A stretch of 64,000 nucleotides of DNA from Bos javanicus (lineage: Eukaryota > Chordata > Mammalia > Artiodactyla > Bovidae). Location: assembly GCF_032452875.1 (NCBI RefSeq), contig NC_083868.1, forward strand, positions 34,142,537-34,206,536. Direction: 5' to 3'. Shown piece after piece: positions 23,314 through 34,999 of this stretch (positions are counted from its first letter, which is position 1; every line of letters begins with the position of its first letter). The position numbers and the translations under genes were made by a program. The notes beneath the pieces are model-generated. The model did no database searches, was not told the origin of the DNA, and saw only the letters and a program-made list of their open reading frames with translations.

Positions 23314-24228
23314 GAAGACATTATACATTCATACTATATATATTATTAACTCTTTCATATTTTTATGTGACTTGAATTATGAACTAGGTCACCTCTGAAA
23401 ATTTAAAATTTTCAAATACTTCTCCCCCCAAAAAAAAGTAATAAATAAGAGCAAAGTATTTGTGCACACAATCATTCAAATACTATGAACTGTTATGAAT
23501 TGGTTTGCAATATTCTATATTGCAATCAATATTGTAATAATTTTATCAATAATAATCAGTATAACATAATTATTGTGTTTCAATATAAGAAAAGTAAATG
23601 CTCAGAGGATTGATTAAATGGAACATTATATTATGCTCTCTTGCTAACATGAAACTCTACAGAGAAAAATTTGACAATTGCAAAACAAAAATTTGAGCTT
23701 TGCAGGTAATTGCAACCATTTGGTACAGATTTAAATGTGTTTTCCCAAGCGAGGCTAGAATTGTTTGTCGGAAGGAGGGAAAGGGGAGTAATATAACAAA
23801 ATAGAATTACAGAGATGAGGAGCAACAAGTCTAGTACCATATGAATTTAGTTTACCTTGCTTAGAAAATATGAATCCTGGTATTTGAAGGAGCTTAAAGT
23901 TCATCTAGACATAACTTCTTTCTATTATTTTTTTTTAAATTTCTATATTATTCTTCCAAATGCTCCTTCAAATTTTAGCTATATTTCTATTAGAGAAAAC
24001 TTCCTATCTTTAAAAGTAATTAGTTCATACTATCTTCAGCTAGTCCTGAAATACTGGTTTTAAGCTAAAATCTGTGATGTTTTTACACTTGAGTCCCAAC
24101 TTCACCCAGTCAACCCATATTGGTAGTAACTGATCAGGCCAGGGAGATGCAACTAACTGTTCTAGAGCTGTGTGTGCTCCAACTTTCTGCAATCTCAGGG
24201 ATTTGGCCTGTAGCCAAGTAACCTACCA
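23314..24228. other. Unique AT-rich stretch
   Basis: No gene or known repeat. Frames near 23631-24063 have no domain. Confidence 0.4.
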
Positions 24229-24403
24229 AGGATTGTAGCCCACCAGGTTCCTCTGTCTATGGAATTTCTCAGGCAAGAATACTGGAATGGGTTGCCATTT
24301 CCTACTCCAGGAGATCTTCCCCACCCAGAGATCAAACCCATGTTTCCTGTGTCTCTTGCATTAACAGGCAGATTCTTTACCAATGAGCCACATGGGAAGC
24401 CCC
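24229..24403 (-). mobile_element. Bov-tA SINE, 3'-truncated
   Basis: The plus strand starts at GGATTGTAGCCCACCAGGT and ends with the complement of the tRNA-like head (CCAATGAGCCACATGGGAAG). The last about 40 bases of the element, left of 24229, are lost or scrambled. Confidence 0.9.
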
Positions 24404-26721
24404 CTTTTGCTCTAGTATGCACTACATAATTAAGGTTCAGAATAGCATGATAATTATTTAGATTAACAAACTTTATTAATAACTACATATCAATAGAGAG
24501 ATTATATAGCAATAGAGATCTATGCCTATGAAATCTTTCCTTGTTTCCTATTTAGGCAGAGAGTCATAGAATCTGTTACATCTTCCTTTGATGTTTCTAA
24601 TGTTTCTAATCTCCCTAATTTCATTGAAATGCCTTTATTAAGAAGCTCTTATAATAGTTTTAGAAAATTTTCAGGGCATGTGATTTGTAAAATCAACAGT
24701 TTCTGTTTTGTAACTAATTTTAATATATGTTTATTTTCTATAATAAACCCTCTATCACACACACACATACACACACACATACAATACTGATGTGTTATGT
24801 CTTTTACGTGTTTTTTTTTAATGTTTAATTGCTTTAATGCACATATTTTTCAATCCTGCAGCTGCTTCAGAGGTTAAAAAAAGTCTACCAAGAAAACATC
24901 CACGATGAACCATCCTGATTAGTGCCTCTGCGTATTGCTCCAGAGAAAAACAAATTAGCACTAGAAGGAAAATCTGTTCTGGGAAGTCCCACACTGCTGG
25001 GGTAATGGCCTATTCCCACAAGAGGATTGAATAGAATAGATCCATTGTGACTTTCCAAATGATCCTGGCTGGCAGCCTCTGGGGATAAGGAACAACAGCT
25101 GAGGTGATAGAGAAAATAAAATGTTCTGCTTGAACGCAAGTGATATTTGCCTGCTTTCCCCAACCCTCTTTCAGAAAACCTTGCCCTTTCAGACCAGGAC
25201 ATGGGCTTTTTTTTTTTTTTTTTTTTTGTCAAAGCTTTGTGGCAAAAGCTAGACTTGGATCAATGAGACTTATCTTATTGGGTCCAATAATTTCCTGTTC
25301 ATGGTCACTTAAATTCATCTCAAATATAAATTTCTTTCTGAAAGCTCTCCTATATACTAGGCCCCATTACATGTCTTCTTGGCAAGATAAGGGAGCAAGG
25401 AAGCCATGTCTCTATAAGCCTTCTTCTCTTCAGGTCCTGCTGAGAAAGGGAGGATAAAGAGAGGATGTCACACATGTTTTAATTCAACTTCCCTTCTGGT
25501 AACTGAACTCATCCTATGTCTCTCTTTAAGTTGTCATGATTTTGCCCTTACTGTTAGCTTTTTGCAGAAGTCAGGATTCAGATTTTCATAAATTGTTAGA
25601 GTAGATACTGTACACAAAAATTATTTAGCGTTGATCTCTATACTTTAAATAGCAGATTAAAAACTATAAAAATGTATCATTGTGACCATGCATTCATACA
25701 GCAGCTAGTTACAGATGCTATCTGTAAGAACCAAATATAAGTGGCTAACTGTAATTGTGTACTAGTAGTACTTGTGTACACTTGCAGAGAAAATGGGAAA
25801 AGGAAATCATACAACTATGATGAAATGTTTAGTACAGTTATGGCTCTGGAAACTGCCATGACCTTTAAATAAACGAGAAGCATCTTTTTAAAACTGTATT
25901 TTGGAAAAACACATAATAATAACCAAAACATATTGTTCTTTAGATCACGTTTATAAAACTGAGAAATCTTGTGTTGTGTTGAGATAATTTTTGTTTTTTA
26001 GCTGACTTTAGGTATATGAAATCAAAATAATAGCAGAATCTTTGCCTTCTAACTAAAGTTATCTTAATCTCTTGGATATGATTGATCTCAATTTCTCTCT
26101 CTTTTTCCGCCTCTCTTCTTTCAGTCTTTAGTTTAAGTTTATAGTAGGATATATGGTAATTCTTTAAATTGTCATTATGAAGTAAAAGGTTAATTATAAC
26201 TTTAAAATATCATCATGTATTATTTTACTGTTTAAAAAAACATACAATAGAAAGGTTTTTAAAATTTAGATGAAGTTTTCTAATTTTCTAACCATTCCAT
26301 TATCTTGACTTTCAAAGATAATACATATATAGTTTGACTTTTTCTCAACAGTTTAATAAATATGAGGAAAGTACGATCACAGAAGTGGGAGGGAGGGGAG
26401 TGTTAACTAACTATAAGCAAGATTATCATTAATAGACATTTAAGCTGGCTTTTTGCCCAAACCCAGCAGTGCATTTGAAGGTCACCTCAATCCTCCTGGT
26501 AAACAGCAGAAGCTGAAACTCCAGGAGGAACTCTGATGCAAATGTGCTTTATAATTTTCCAAAAATTAGGCTTGAACAAGAGTGTCTATTAGAAATATTT
26601 TCAGAAAATGGTTCACTTGTATGTGTGTGCCTCAAAAGCAGTTAATTAAAAAAAAGCACCTTTATGTTGTTATTAAATGTAGTCCTGTTCTTGCCCGCTT
26701 TCTCATGGATGCGTGAATGCA
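24404..26721. other. Unique stretch with (CA)n and T21
   Basis: Contains a CA-type microsatellite at 24755-24783 and 21 Ts at 25207-25227. Overlapping frames at 24885-25232 (minus) and 25140-25457 (plus) run through the T tract and carry no domain. No gene is supported. Confidence 0.45.
24755..24783. repeat. (CA)n microsatellite, interrupted
   Basis: Two CA blocks separated by a CATA interruption. Confidence 0.85.
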
Positions 26722-26928
26722 TGTTCAATAGTGTCTGACTCTCTGCGACCCATGAAATCTAGCCTGCGGAGTTCTTCTGTCGATGAGATTTCCCAGGCAA
26801 GAATACTAGAGCAGGTTGCCATTTCCTTCTCAAGGGGATCTTCCCAACCTAGGGATTGAACCCGTGCCTCTTACATCTCCAGCATTGTCAGGCAGGTTCT
26901 TTACCACTAGCGTCACCTGAGAAACCCA
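26722..26928 (-). mobile_element. Bov-tA SINE
   Basis: Minus-strand copy recognised from TAGTGTCTGACTCTCTGCGA, TTCCCAGGCAAGAATACTAG and the head TTACCACTAGCGTCACCTGA in plus reading. Moderately diverged. Confidence 0.92.
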
Positions 26929-27206
26929 GGCCCAATACGTCTGTATTTTTTAAATACAGACTCTGAGTATTGACTTTGTGTTAAAATTAGGTTTTACTGG
27001 TGACTCTAAAGCCAAGGTCCTAGTTGTGGGAGTAGGGAGACTGTCTGGACAACACCAGGTCCTGCCACTGTGTCACTGGAAAGGGGAGATTCCACGTGAT
27101 GAGGAAATCACAGGTCATTTTTCCCTTAGGAGATAAATGTGTTAATGGAATAAAACATCATTATGATAGTATTATATATTCTGGAAATCATTAAAATGCC
27201 AATATC

Positions 27207-27215
27207 TTATATATA

Positions 27216-27270
<55 letters not shown>
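27207..27270. repeat. (TG)n(TA)n compound microsatellite
   Basis: About 20 bases of TG followed by about 34 of TA, ending exactly at the 3' end of a minus-strand BovB fragment. Confidence 0.92.
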
Positions 27271-27279
<9 letters not shown>

Positions 27280-27395
27280 CAGTCACCCAGTGGGGTCTGG
27301 CTCTTTGCGACCCCATGGACTGCAGCATGCCAGACTTTCTGTCCTTCACCATATCCCAAAGTTAGCCCAAGTTCATGCATTATTGGCTTTTTCTT
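27271..27395 (-). mobile_element. BovB LINE, short 3' fragment
   Basis: Plus reading TGTTCAGTCACCCAGTGGGG, GACCCCATGGACTGCAGCA, then the CTTCACCATATCCC variant of the family. About 120 bases only. Its tail appears to have been replaced by the neighbouring microsatellite. Confidence 0.85.
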
Positions 27396-27487
27396 GGTTT
27401 CTTAATTTTTCAGTCATAATAAAATATGAAAAAAAAGTACATTTTAATTCACTATTGTTTCTAAAAGGTGCTTTTTTTCTTATAGTT

Positions 27488-28110
27488 TTATTGAGACACA
27501 ATTGACATATAGCACTGTATAACTTTAAGGTATACAGCATACATGTTTTTACTTACATATACTATCAAATGATTAACACAATATGTTCCGTCAATACCCA
27601 TCTTCTCATATAGATACAAAATAAAATAAAAAGGAAGAGAATGCTTCTCATGATGAGAACTAAGGATTTACTCTTCTTAACAACTCTCATATATAACTTA
27701 CAGCTGTGTTAATCATGTTAATCATGTTGTACATTCTCTCTCTAGTCCTTACTTATAACTGGAAGTTTGTTCCTTTTGGCCATCTTTATCTAATGCCCAC
27801 CCTATACCCCTCAGGCCTCTGGTAAATACAAACCTCATCTCCTTTCCTATGAGTTTTTGTTTGTTCGTTTGTTTTTTGAAGGATAATTGACCTACAACAC
27901 CATATTAGTCCTGTGCTCAAGAGTTATTTGACATTTTGATGTGTTACAAAGTGATCACCACAGTGAGTCTAGTAACCATGTCACCCATACAAGATAGTAC
28001 ATTATTGTTGACTGTTTCCCCCATACTACATTTCATACCCATGACTCATTTATGTTGTAACTGAAAGTCTGTCACTCTTAAGTTTTCCACACCTATTTTA
28101 CTCATTTAAT
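27488..28110 (-). mobile_element. Old L1 3' UTR
   Basis: Plus reading TTTATTGAGACACAATTGAC, CACTGTATAACTTTAAGGTA and GTGATCACCACAGTGAGTCT are typical of the reversed 3' UTR of old mammalian L1s. Two related blocks, at about 27490-27600 and 27880-28000, suggest either an internal duplication or two overlapping L1 ends. No coding sequence. Confidence 0.75.
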
Positions 28111-28247
28111 GTTTTTAAACAATTCCCCCCACCCAGATTGGAATATCAATTTAGAAAATACACAAAACAACTAGAATAAATTATGAATATTTTTAAAAAA
28201 CTTTATTTAATGAACAGCTTCATCTGCTTACTATTTGCCAGATGTAA

Positions 28248-29036
28248 CTTGTTGTTATTCATTTGCTAAGTTGTGTCCAACTCTTTGTGATCCCATGGAC
28301 TACAACAAGTCAGTCTCATCTCTCCTCCATTATCTCCTGGAGTTTGCTCTAATTCATGTCCATTGAGTCAGTGATGCCATCCAACCATCTCATCCTCTGC
28401 TGCACCCTCCTCCTTTAGCTTTCAGTCTGTCCCAGCATTAGAGACCTTTCTAGTGAGTCAACTTTTCACATCCGGTGGCCAAAGTATTGAAGCTTCAGCT
28501 TCAGCTTCAGCTTCAGCAACAATCCTGCTGACTAATATTGAGAGTTGACTTCTTTTAGGATTGACTGATTTGATCTGCTTGCTGTCCAAGGGAGTCTCAA
28601 GAGTCTTCTCCAGCATCATAATTTGAAAGCATCAATTCTTTGGCACTCAGCTTTCTTGATGGTCCAGCTCTCATATGTACTGCTGGAAAACCACAACATG
28701 ACTACTGGAAAACCACAGCTTTGACTATATGGACCTTTGTCAGCAGAGTGATATTGCTGCTTTGAAACATGCTGTTTAGGTTTGTTATAACTTTCCTTCT
28801 AAGAAGCAAGCATCTTTTAATTTCATGGCTGCAGTCACTGTTTACAGTCATTTTGGAGCCCAAGAAAATAAAATCTTTCACTGCTTCTACTTTTTCCCTT
28901 TCTATTTGCCATGGAGTGATTGGACCAGATGCCAAGATCTTAGTTTTTTTGAATGTTGCGCTTCAACATTCAAAGGAGCTTACACTCTTTCACCCTCATC
29001 AAGAGTCTCTTTAGTTCCTCTTCACGTTCTGCAATA
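28248..29036 (-). mobile_element. BovB LINE, diverged
   Basis: About 790 bases from the 3' end, on the minus strand: 3' region (GCTAAGTTGTGTCCAACTCT in plus reading) through the IKRCLLLRRKVITNLNS coding block to the SEEEL segment, where it stops. More diverged than the copies at 16.3 and 56.8 kb. At about 28490-28517 the hexamer CTTCAG is repeated, an expansion inside former coding sequence. A 77-codon minus frame at 28702-28935 is the only open piece. Confidence 0.9.
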
Positions 29037-29049
29037 GAGGGCCAAGCAT

Positions 29050-29225
29050 GGTCTGCTTTATTTAGTCCTCATGACGAACCTAGAAATGAGGTCTTTTATT
29101 CGACTATGTTACAGATGACAAAACTGAGCCTCAGAGAATTTTAATAACTTTACTAAATTCACATAGTTGATAGTTTGGCAGAGTCGATATATGAATCCAG
29201 GCAGTCTACACTTCTCATAGCCTAT
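29050..29225 (-). mobile_element. MIR SINE
   Basis: A well-recognisable reversed MIR: TTACAGATGACAAAACTGAG, CCTCAGAGAATTTTAATAAC and ATATGAATCCAGGCAGTCTA in plus reading. Confidence 0.78.
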
Positions 29226-29999
29226 TTAGTAAAATGAATCATATGATCCAGAGAGATGAAAGCAGATTGGGGAATATAGTCTCTGCCTCCTAGAGACAAT
29301 TCCACAGAATTGTAGAAGACCCTGCATTTTAGGAGGGCAGCCAGCCATCTGTGTCACCGTCATGCTACCTAAACATGAGCCAATGCTTATTTATGTATAG
29401 GGAAATGCTACTGGACAGTTCATTGATTAGATTCAGTCTCAGCAGTATTATGAAAGATCAGTTAAGATTGCATGCTTTCATAGAACCATATGGTTTTAAC
29501 AATAATCATGCTGTTCTCTATTTGAACAATGACTGTTACTTTGGGAAGTATATACACCACTGATTACTGAATTTGTTAATAATCCATTTTCTGAATAAGT
29601 CTAACCCTAAATGAATTTATTTTAATTAAAATCAGCATTCTTGTAAAACATATTTTGAATTTCAAAATAACCTTTTCCCAAAAAAGTACTTCTGGCTTCA
29701 AAATTTGGCAACAGTTACACATTGTTTAAGAGTTGATGAAATATATATCACACTCAGTTAAAATTAAACCCTGTTAAAATAGCTTTCTATATTTTTTATC
29801 TGGTCAGCTCACCAGGAGCAGTTTTGACTATCAATAATCACACATAATCCAACCCAGCTGAGGTATTTACTTAGCACTAAGATTTCCAAATTAGGGAAAT
29901 TATTTGTTGTTTTGTTTGGTTTTGTATCTATGGAACAATTTTGGGCCTTAATTTAACAGATGTTCCCTGAGGTAAATATGTCCAAATTTAGTACATACT
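29226..29999. other. Unique sequence, no gene seen
   Basis: A 70-codon plus frame at 29351-29563 has no domain. No repeat recognised. Confidence 0.4.
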
Positions 30000-30011
30000 A
30001 TACTCAAGAGA

Positions 30012-30281
30012 CGGAGAAGGCGATGGCACCCCACTCCAGTACTCTTGCCTGGAAAATTCCATGGATGGAGGAGCCTGGTAGTCTGCAGTCCGTGGGGTCG
30101 CTAAGAGTCAGACACGACTGAGAGACTTCACTTTCACTTTTCACTTTCATGCATTGGAGAAGGAAATGGCAACCCACTCCAGTGTTCTTGCCTGGAGAAT
30201 CCCAGGGACGGGGGAGCCTGGTGGGCTGCAGTCTATGGGGTCGCACAGAGTCGGACACGACTGAAGCGACTTAGCAGCAGC
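30012..30281 (+). mobile_element. Bov-A2 SINE, full length with TSD
   Basis: Two BovA units joined by the CACTTTCACTTTTCACTTTC linker, starting GGAGAAGGCGATGGCACCCC and ending TTAGCAGCAG. Perfect 12-base duplications, ATACTCAAGAGA, lie at 30000-30011 and 30282-30293, so the insertion is intact and comparatively young. Confidence 0.97.
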
Positions 30282-30437
30282 ATACTCAAGAGAGTACAAA
30301 TTGACTTAGAGATGTTCTCAGGTGTTTTTGCACACAAAGTATCACCAAGAAAACGATTTTACTGATAGATGTTTCAGTTTAGGACACACTACTAGTCTCG
30401 AACATACCTGAATGTGTTTTATTTAATAAATTAATTG

Positions 30438-30776
30438 TTTATTTAAATTGTATTATTTAGTTACTTGTTTTTGGCTGTGTGGAGTCTTTACTGCTATGAG
30501 AGCTTCTCTCTGGCTGCAGCAGATGGGGGCTGTGCTCCAGCTGCAGTCCTCAGGCTTCTCATTGCAGTGGCTTCTTTTGTTGTACAGCACAGGCTCTAGG
30601 GTGCTCAGGCATCAGTGGTTGCAGCTCCCAGCCTCTAGAACACAGGTTCAGTAGCGGTGGTGCACAGGTCTATTAGTTCCAAGGAGTGTGGGACCTTCCC
30701 AGACCAGGGATTGAACCAATTGGTTTTGTGCATTGGCAGGCAGATTCTTTACCACTGAGTCACCAGGGAAGCCCCC
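30438..30776 (-). mobile_element. CHR-type tRNA-Glu SINE
   Basis: Minus-strand copy. Plus reading starts in the reversed A/T-rich tail, then CTGCAGCAGATGGGGGCTGT and GGTGCACAGGTCTATTAG, and ends with the tRNA-like head (CCACTGAGTCACCAGGGAAG). Confidence 0.82.
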
Positions 30777-30956
30777 TGAAGGTGTTTTAAATTCAGGCAT
30801 ACCATCAAGAGCATTAAGGATGACTGAATCTATAATAAGTAATGAAAACTTCATATATTGTACTGTCCATTAGCTCAATGCTTCCCAAGTGTTTCCCTGT
30901 CTTGGCTCAGATAGAAAATGACAAAATTTATATGGCACTTAGGGGTAAAAAGATAA
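30777..30956. other. Unique sequence between CHR SINE and hairpin
   Basis: Short flank with no recognised element. Confidence 0.4.
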
Positions 30957-31025
30957 GGCTGCTCGTGGCTGGAAGTTATGGGTGACAGGCTTTAGCATAC
31001 CCATAGCTTCCAACCACAAGCAGCC
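30957..31025. other. 27-bp inverted repeat hairpin, pre-miRNA sized
   Basis: Left arm 30957-30983 and right arm 30999-31025 are reverse complements at 24 of 27 positions, separated by a 15-base loop. All three differences are transitions: in a minus-strand RNA two would be G-U pairs and one an A-C mismatch, leaving 26 of 27 positions paired. The size (69 nt) and loop fit a microRNA precursor. The local base composition is more GC-rich than the flanks. It does not fall inside any repeat that I recognise. Alternatives are a worn palindromic DNA transposon or a strand-switch mutation. Expression cannot be judged from sequence. Confidence 0.6.
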
Positions 31026-32384
31026 CTGTCTGCGGCTGAGGGGATTATCATCACTGTGTTGGTCAGTCATATTAGAACAGGCGGTATTTCCCAACAAAAC
31101 TCAGGCAACCTCTAGACCAGTGAGGCTGTGTGGCTGCTCTCTGTGTTGGTGATTTGATGGTCATTTTCCTGCCATACGATGCATCAGTCATTGGATACTG
31201 CACCCTGTGCCTTGTGTGTATCTTTGAATTATTTCAATTCAAATGTGTGTGTCTTTGAATTAGTTCAATTTGCAGAGAGTTGGATAATACTGGGTTCTTA
31301 CTTATTGCATCTTGAAATGCTGAAAGCTCTTTTTCCCCCTTGCCATGTAGCACGTGAACTGCACAAGCCTCAGAAGTTCCCATAGTGTCCTGTGAGGCCT
31401 GAAGGTTCATCTTAAATACAAGTTTTATTTTAGGGTCCTGAGAAAGCTTTGTGAAAGCAAAGATTCCTTCCAATATGTTCTGCACAAATGTGGCTGCTTG
31501 CTGCAAAACACTAGAAAAGGAGTATGGTTATTCTGTTGTGCTCATCTGAGTATCAGGGGTCTCATACTGGTTGCTGAGGCTTCCAGCACATTGTAACAAA
31601 GAGAGGGGCATTTAAAATCCTTTGAAGAAAGGATCTTACTTCTAATTTAATCCAATTGAAAGTAGTCCTCTCTTCAAGAAAACTGGATATAATGGCATTT
31701 CCAATGTAACCCTGGAAATACTTCCTCCCCTGTAAACTTTTTAATAATTTCAAGCCCATTGCTTTATAGAATACACTAAAACATTTGGGTTGTGTTCACA
31801 ATAAAATAATGGTTTGGATTATTTTATGGAAAAATTTATAATCGAATGAGCTATTTCATGTTTAAATTTAGAGTCTAGAGGACAGTTGTGACATTTTGTA
31901 ATTGTTTCTTATGATTAATTGAAATAAGCGTAGGGAGGCAAAGATTTTTCCCAGCTGTGACTTCTCTGTTGGTGTGATTTTTCTTAAATTACACACTGTT
32001 GTTCTACTATTTGTCTTTTCATGTAAAATAATTTTACAAATAAGGGGGAAAGTTCAGCCACTTACCATGTCCCCAGGTTGTAAAATAATTCATATCTCTT
32101 CCTAGCAACTAGAATAGATTTTATGAACAAAGCTTGTACCACTTTATAAACTCCAAAGGTAACAAAAATACTCCTATCATTCTAGTTTATCATTTTTCAT
32201 GAATTTAATTTCTACTGTAAGGACAGCTTAATATAAATTTCCTGAAATTTATATCCTACCATCAAAGGTTTTATCATACAGGCAAATGCAAATTTTAAGT
32301 TAGATATCACAACCCAGATACATATTAACAGTATCTGTAAAGGTACTCAGATTTTAAAAAAATATATATTAAAAATCAAATCTG
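31026..32384. other. Unique stretch with a small tandem duplication
   Basis: A 31-base imperfect tandem duplication lies at 31213-31272 (each unit with CTTTGAATTA then TTCAATT). Minus frames at 31234-31506 and 31562-31759 have mixed-composition peptides but no domain I recognise. No gene is supported. Confidence 0.4.
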
Positions 32385-32398
32385 TACCTCTGACTATA

Positions 32399-32601
32399 AG
32401 TGAAGTCTCTCAGTCGTGTCCAACTCTTTGTGACCCCATAGACTGTAGCCTACCAGGCTCTTCTGTCCATGGGATTTTCAGGAAAGAGTACTTGAGTGGG
32501 TTGCCATTTCCTTCTCCAGGGGATCTTCCCAGCCCAGGGATTGAACCCGGGTCTCCTGTATTGCGGGCAAATGCTTTACCATCTGAGCCATCAGGGAAGG
32601 C
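32399..32601 (-). mobile_element. Bov-tA SINE with TSD
   Basis: Complete minus-strand copy. Its B-box complement GGGATTGAACCCGGGTC is well preserved. It is flanked by 14-base near-identical repeats, TACCTCTGACTATA (32385-32398) and TACCTCTCACTATA (32602-32615). Confidence 0.95.
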
Positions 32602-32890
32602 TACCTCTCACTATAGAACTCCAAAACCACCCATCTGGTTTGTATAAATTCATGTTTACTTATAGTGATGCTACAATTGGTATGAACTATTTCAAATATA
32701 AGCTGATTAGCCAGTTTAAAAAGTAAAAATAAAAAATAATTCTAAAAAAGAGGTTTTAAATGATTTGGTTGCTTCTAGTAAAGTATATATTTTCTATAAC
32801 CAAACCTATTTGTTCATTGCCAGTGTCATTCTATACTGCAGATTATTTCCAACATTACTTCAAAACTGATCCCTGCATTTCTGGGTATGT

Positions 32891-33040
32891 GCATTTATTT
32901 ATTTATTTATTTTAATTTTTTATATATTCATTGTTTTGGTTACATTGTACAGCTTATGGGATCCTAGTTCCCCAACCAAGGATTGAAGTTGGGGCCATAA
33001 CAGTGACAAGTCCTAACAACTGGACTGCCAGAGAATTCCC
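32891..33040 (-). mobile_element. CHR-type SINE, short form
   Basis: Plus reading begins with an (ATTT)n tail complement, then GGTTACATTGTACAGCTTAT, TAGTTCCCCAACCAAGGATT and TGGACTGCCAGAGAATTCCC, the reversed tRNA-derived body of the short CHR-type SINEs found across cetartiodactyls. Confidence 0.8.
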
Positions 33041-33619
33041 ACTTTTATTTATTTCTTTGTCAGGATTAGGTTAATCTTCCTAAAATATTTTTTTCAGATT
33101 ATTTCAACTTCTGTAAAATCTCCAAAGCCTTTTAAATTGCCTATTTGCTAAGTACTTCATTCTACTTTTCCAGATTCTTTTTATTTTTTAATCATTCAGG
33201 GTCTGTTTTGCACCATTTTTCAAAGAAGAATCTCCTTTGTTCTGCTCTCCTAGGCTTTAATACTATATGCCTTCAGGGGATAATGGTTATTTTTGCTGTC
33301 CACTATTCAAACACCTTTCCTCCGATTTTCATCAAGCCTTATTCCTTTTCTTATTCCCAGGGTATAGATTCACTTCTCAGTCATAACTTCCAGGAAAAAC
33401 TTCTGCACAGGTTTTGAGTTTCTACGGGAGTGAAAAGTGCCCATTTTTTTTGTGTCAGTACCTAATTTTAAGTTTTGATGGCCATTTGCTCATTGAAAAT
33501 ATATATATTGATTAAGTCTAATGTTTGAGTACACACGGTTCAGATAAAACAGTAGTGTTCTCTCCTTTCAACATATTTACAATCCAGTGACAGAGACAAA
33601 TAATAAATACTTACCACAA
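33041..33619. other. Unique sequence, no gene seen
   Basis: A 90-codon plus frame at 33145-33417 is rich in Phe and Ser as expected of T-rich DNA; no domain. Confidence 0.4.
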
Positions 33620-33735
33620 GGAAGTGGCAACCCACTCCAGTATTCTTGCCTGGAGAATCCCATGGACAGGGGAGCCTGATGGGCTATGGTCTATGGAGTC
33701 GCAGAGTTGGACATGACTGAAATGACAGCACACAC
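33620..33735 (+). mobile_element. BovA SINE fragment
   Basis: Only the BovA half is present: GGCAACCCACTCCAGTATTC to GTTGGACATGACTGAAATGA, lacking the tRNA head. Confidence 0.9.
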
Positions 33736-34334
33736 ATAGAAACCCTCTCACATAAAATACAATTGTAAATTGTGAGAAGTGTTATCTTGACAAAGAGTCT
33801 ACTAATGTGGACTAAGGGAAAATTTGGCACAAGCAAGATTATCTTAAGAAATTACATTAGCTGAGATCAGAATAAGTAATAGCATTACTAGCTATTATTA
33901 GCTAAACTTGTAGCATCAGAGTGGCAGAGGGGATAATGATAATAAACAGAATCAATAGAGATTTTGAAAACAGAATTTTTAAATTTTGATGAATATAGGA
34001 GATGAAGGGAAGAGAGAAATTGAAAATTTCTAGACTGAGGAACTTAGGTGGCTGGGGTGGTATTTAGTGAGATAATAAAGGATGAAAGAGAAGTGTGTCA
34101 GAGGTGGAGGGGAGGTTGAATAAGTAAGTTTCTTGTTTTAGTTGTTTCTTAAGTTTGAGATTCCTGTAATATATATCTCATGGAAGTTTCAGGTAGGTTC
34201 ATGAGTCTAGATGTATGAACTTATCTGCAATACTCCAGTAACCTTCAGAATAACTGGCATTTCTCTCCACGTGTAATCTTTGCCATCTCCTGTAATAAGT
34301 TAGATTTCCATTTCATCTGTCCAGAGTGCATCAA
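33736..34334. other. Unique sequence, no gene seen
   Basis: Purine-rich plus strand near 33980-34130. No coding signal or repeat recognised. Confidence 0.4.
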
Positions 34335-34490
34335 ATGCTAACTGTATTAGTTTGCTTATTAAATACACTACCTATATGTTTGACTGGCCTCTCTAACCTA
34401 TTTCCTTAAAGATAAAAAATGTTGCCTATAACTGCTACAAGTATATAATGGACACTCAGTAAATGTTTCATGCATGAATGAGTGAATAGA
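34335..34490 (+). mobile_element. L2/MIR 3' tail
   Basis: Plus-strand TATAATGGACACTCAGTAAA followed by TGTTTCATGCATGAATGAGT is the decayed terminal block shared by L2 and MIR. Confidence 0.6.
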
Positions 34491-34534
34491 TAAAGAGACT
34501 AAAGATTTCAGTGAGACATGTATATTTGTCTTTT

Positions 34535-34655
34535 CTTTCTCCAAAAGACTGATAGCTAGTTGCAGACAAAGATCTTGTCTTAATCTTCTTCCAGATCCAT
34601 TACCATGTGTAACACACTAATGGACATTGAATAAATCCCCATTGATTCATGGATA
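34535..34655 (+). mobile_element. L2/MIR 3' tail
   Basis: A second tail in the same orientation: CACACTAATGGACATTGAAT then AAATCCCCATTGATTCATGG, preceded by a decayed GATCTTGTCTTAATC block. Confidence 0.55.
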
Positions 34656-34999
34656 TTCAAGTGAGATACACTGGTTCAGTTGAACAGTTTCAGAATCTGT
34701 GTGCAAAGAAAAGGCCATCTAATTTACTTTTTCATATTTCATACAAAATATGTAAAGAAAAAGTGTTAATATACAGGGATAAGACAAAGATACAGAAAAG
34801 TAAAGGTAATGAGCTCTAGGGACTGGCAATGTTAAGGCATAAAGACAAAGAGCAGAAGTTTGTAATAATGTCTGTGCAAAAAACTGCGTCTTCTGACATT
34901 TTGTTTCAGCTAAAATAATCTAATTACCATTATTCTTTGCACATAAGAACTAAACACTTTGTGCTCTACTTATTTGCTTATAGATAATTTGCACAATGG

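Noticed and set aside
24885..25457. Overlapping 115- and 105-codon frames on opposite strands
   Set aside because: Both run through a T21/A21 tract, which inflates open length; neither has a recognisable domain.
31234..31759. Two minus-strand frames with mixed-composition peptides
   Set aside because: Considered as possible exons, but no splice-site pair, domain or coding bias can be supported from the sequence alone.
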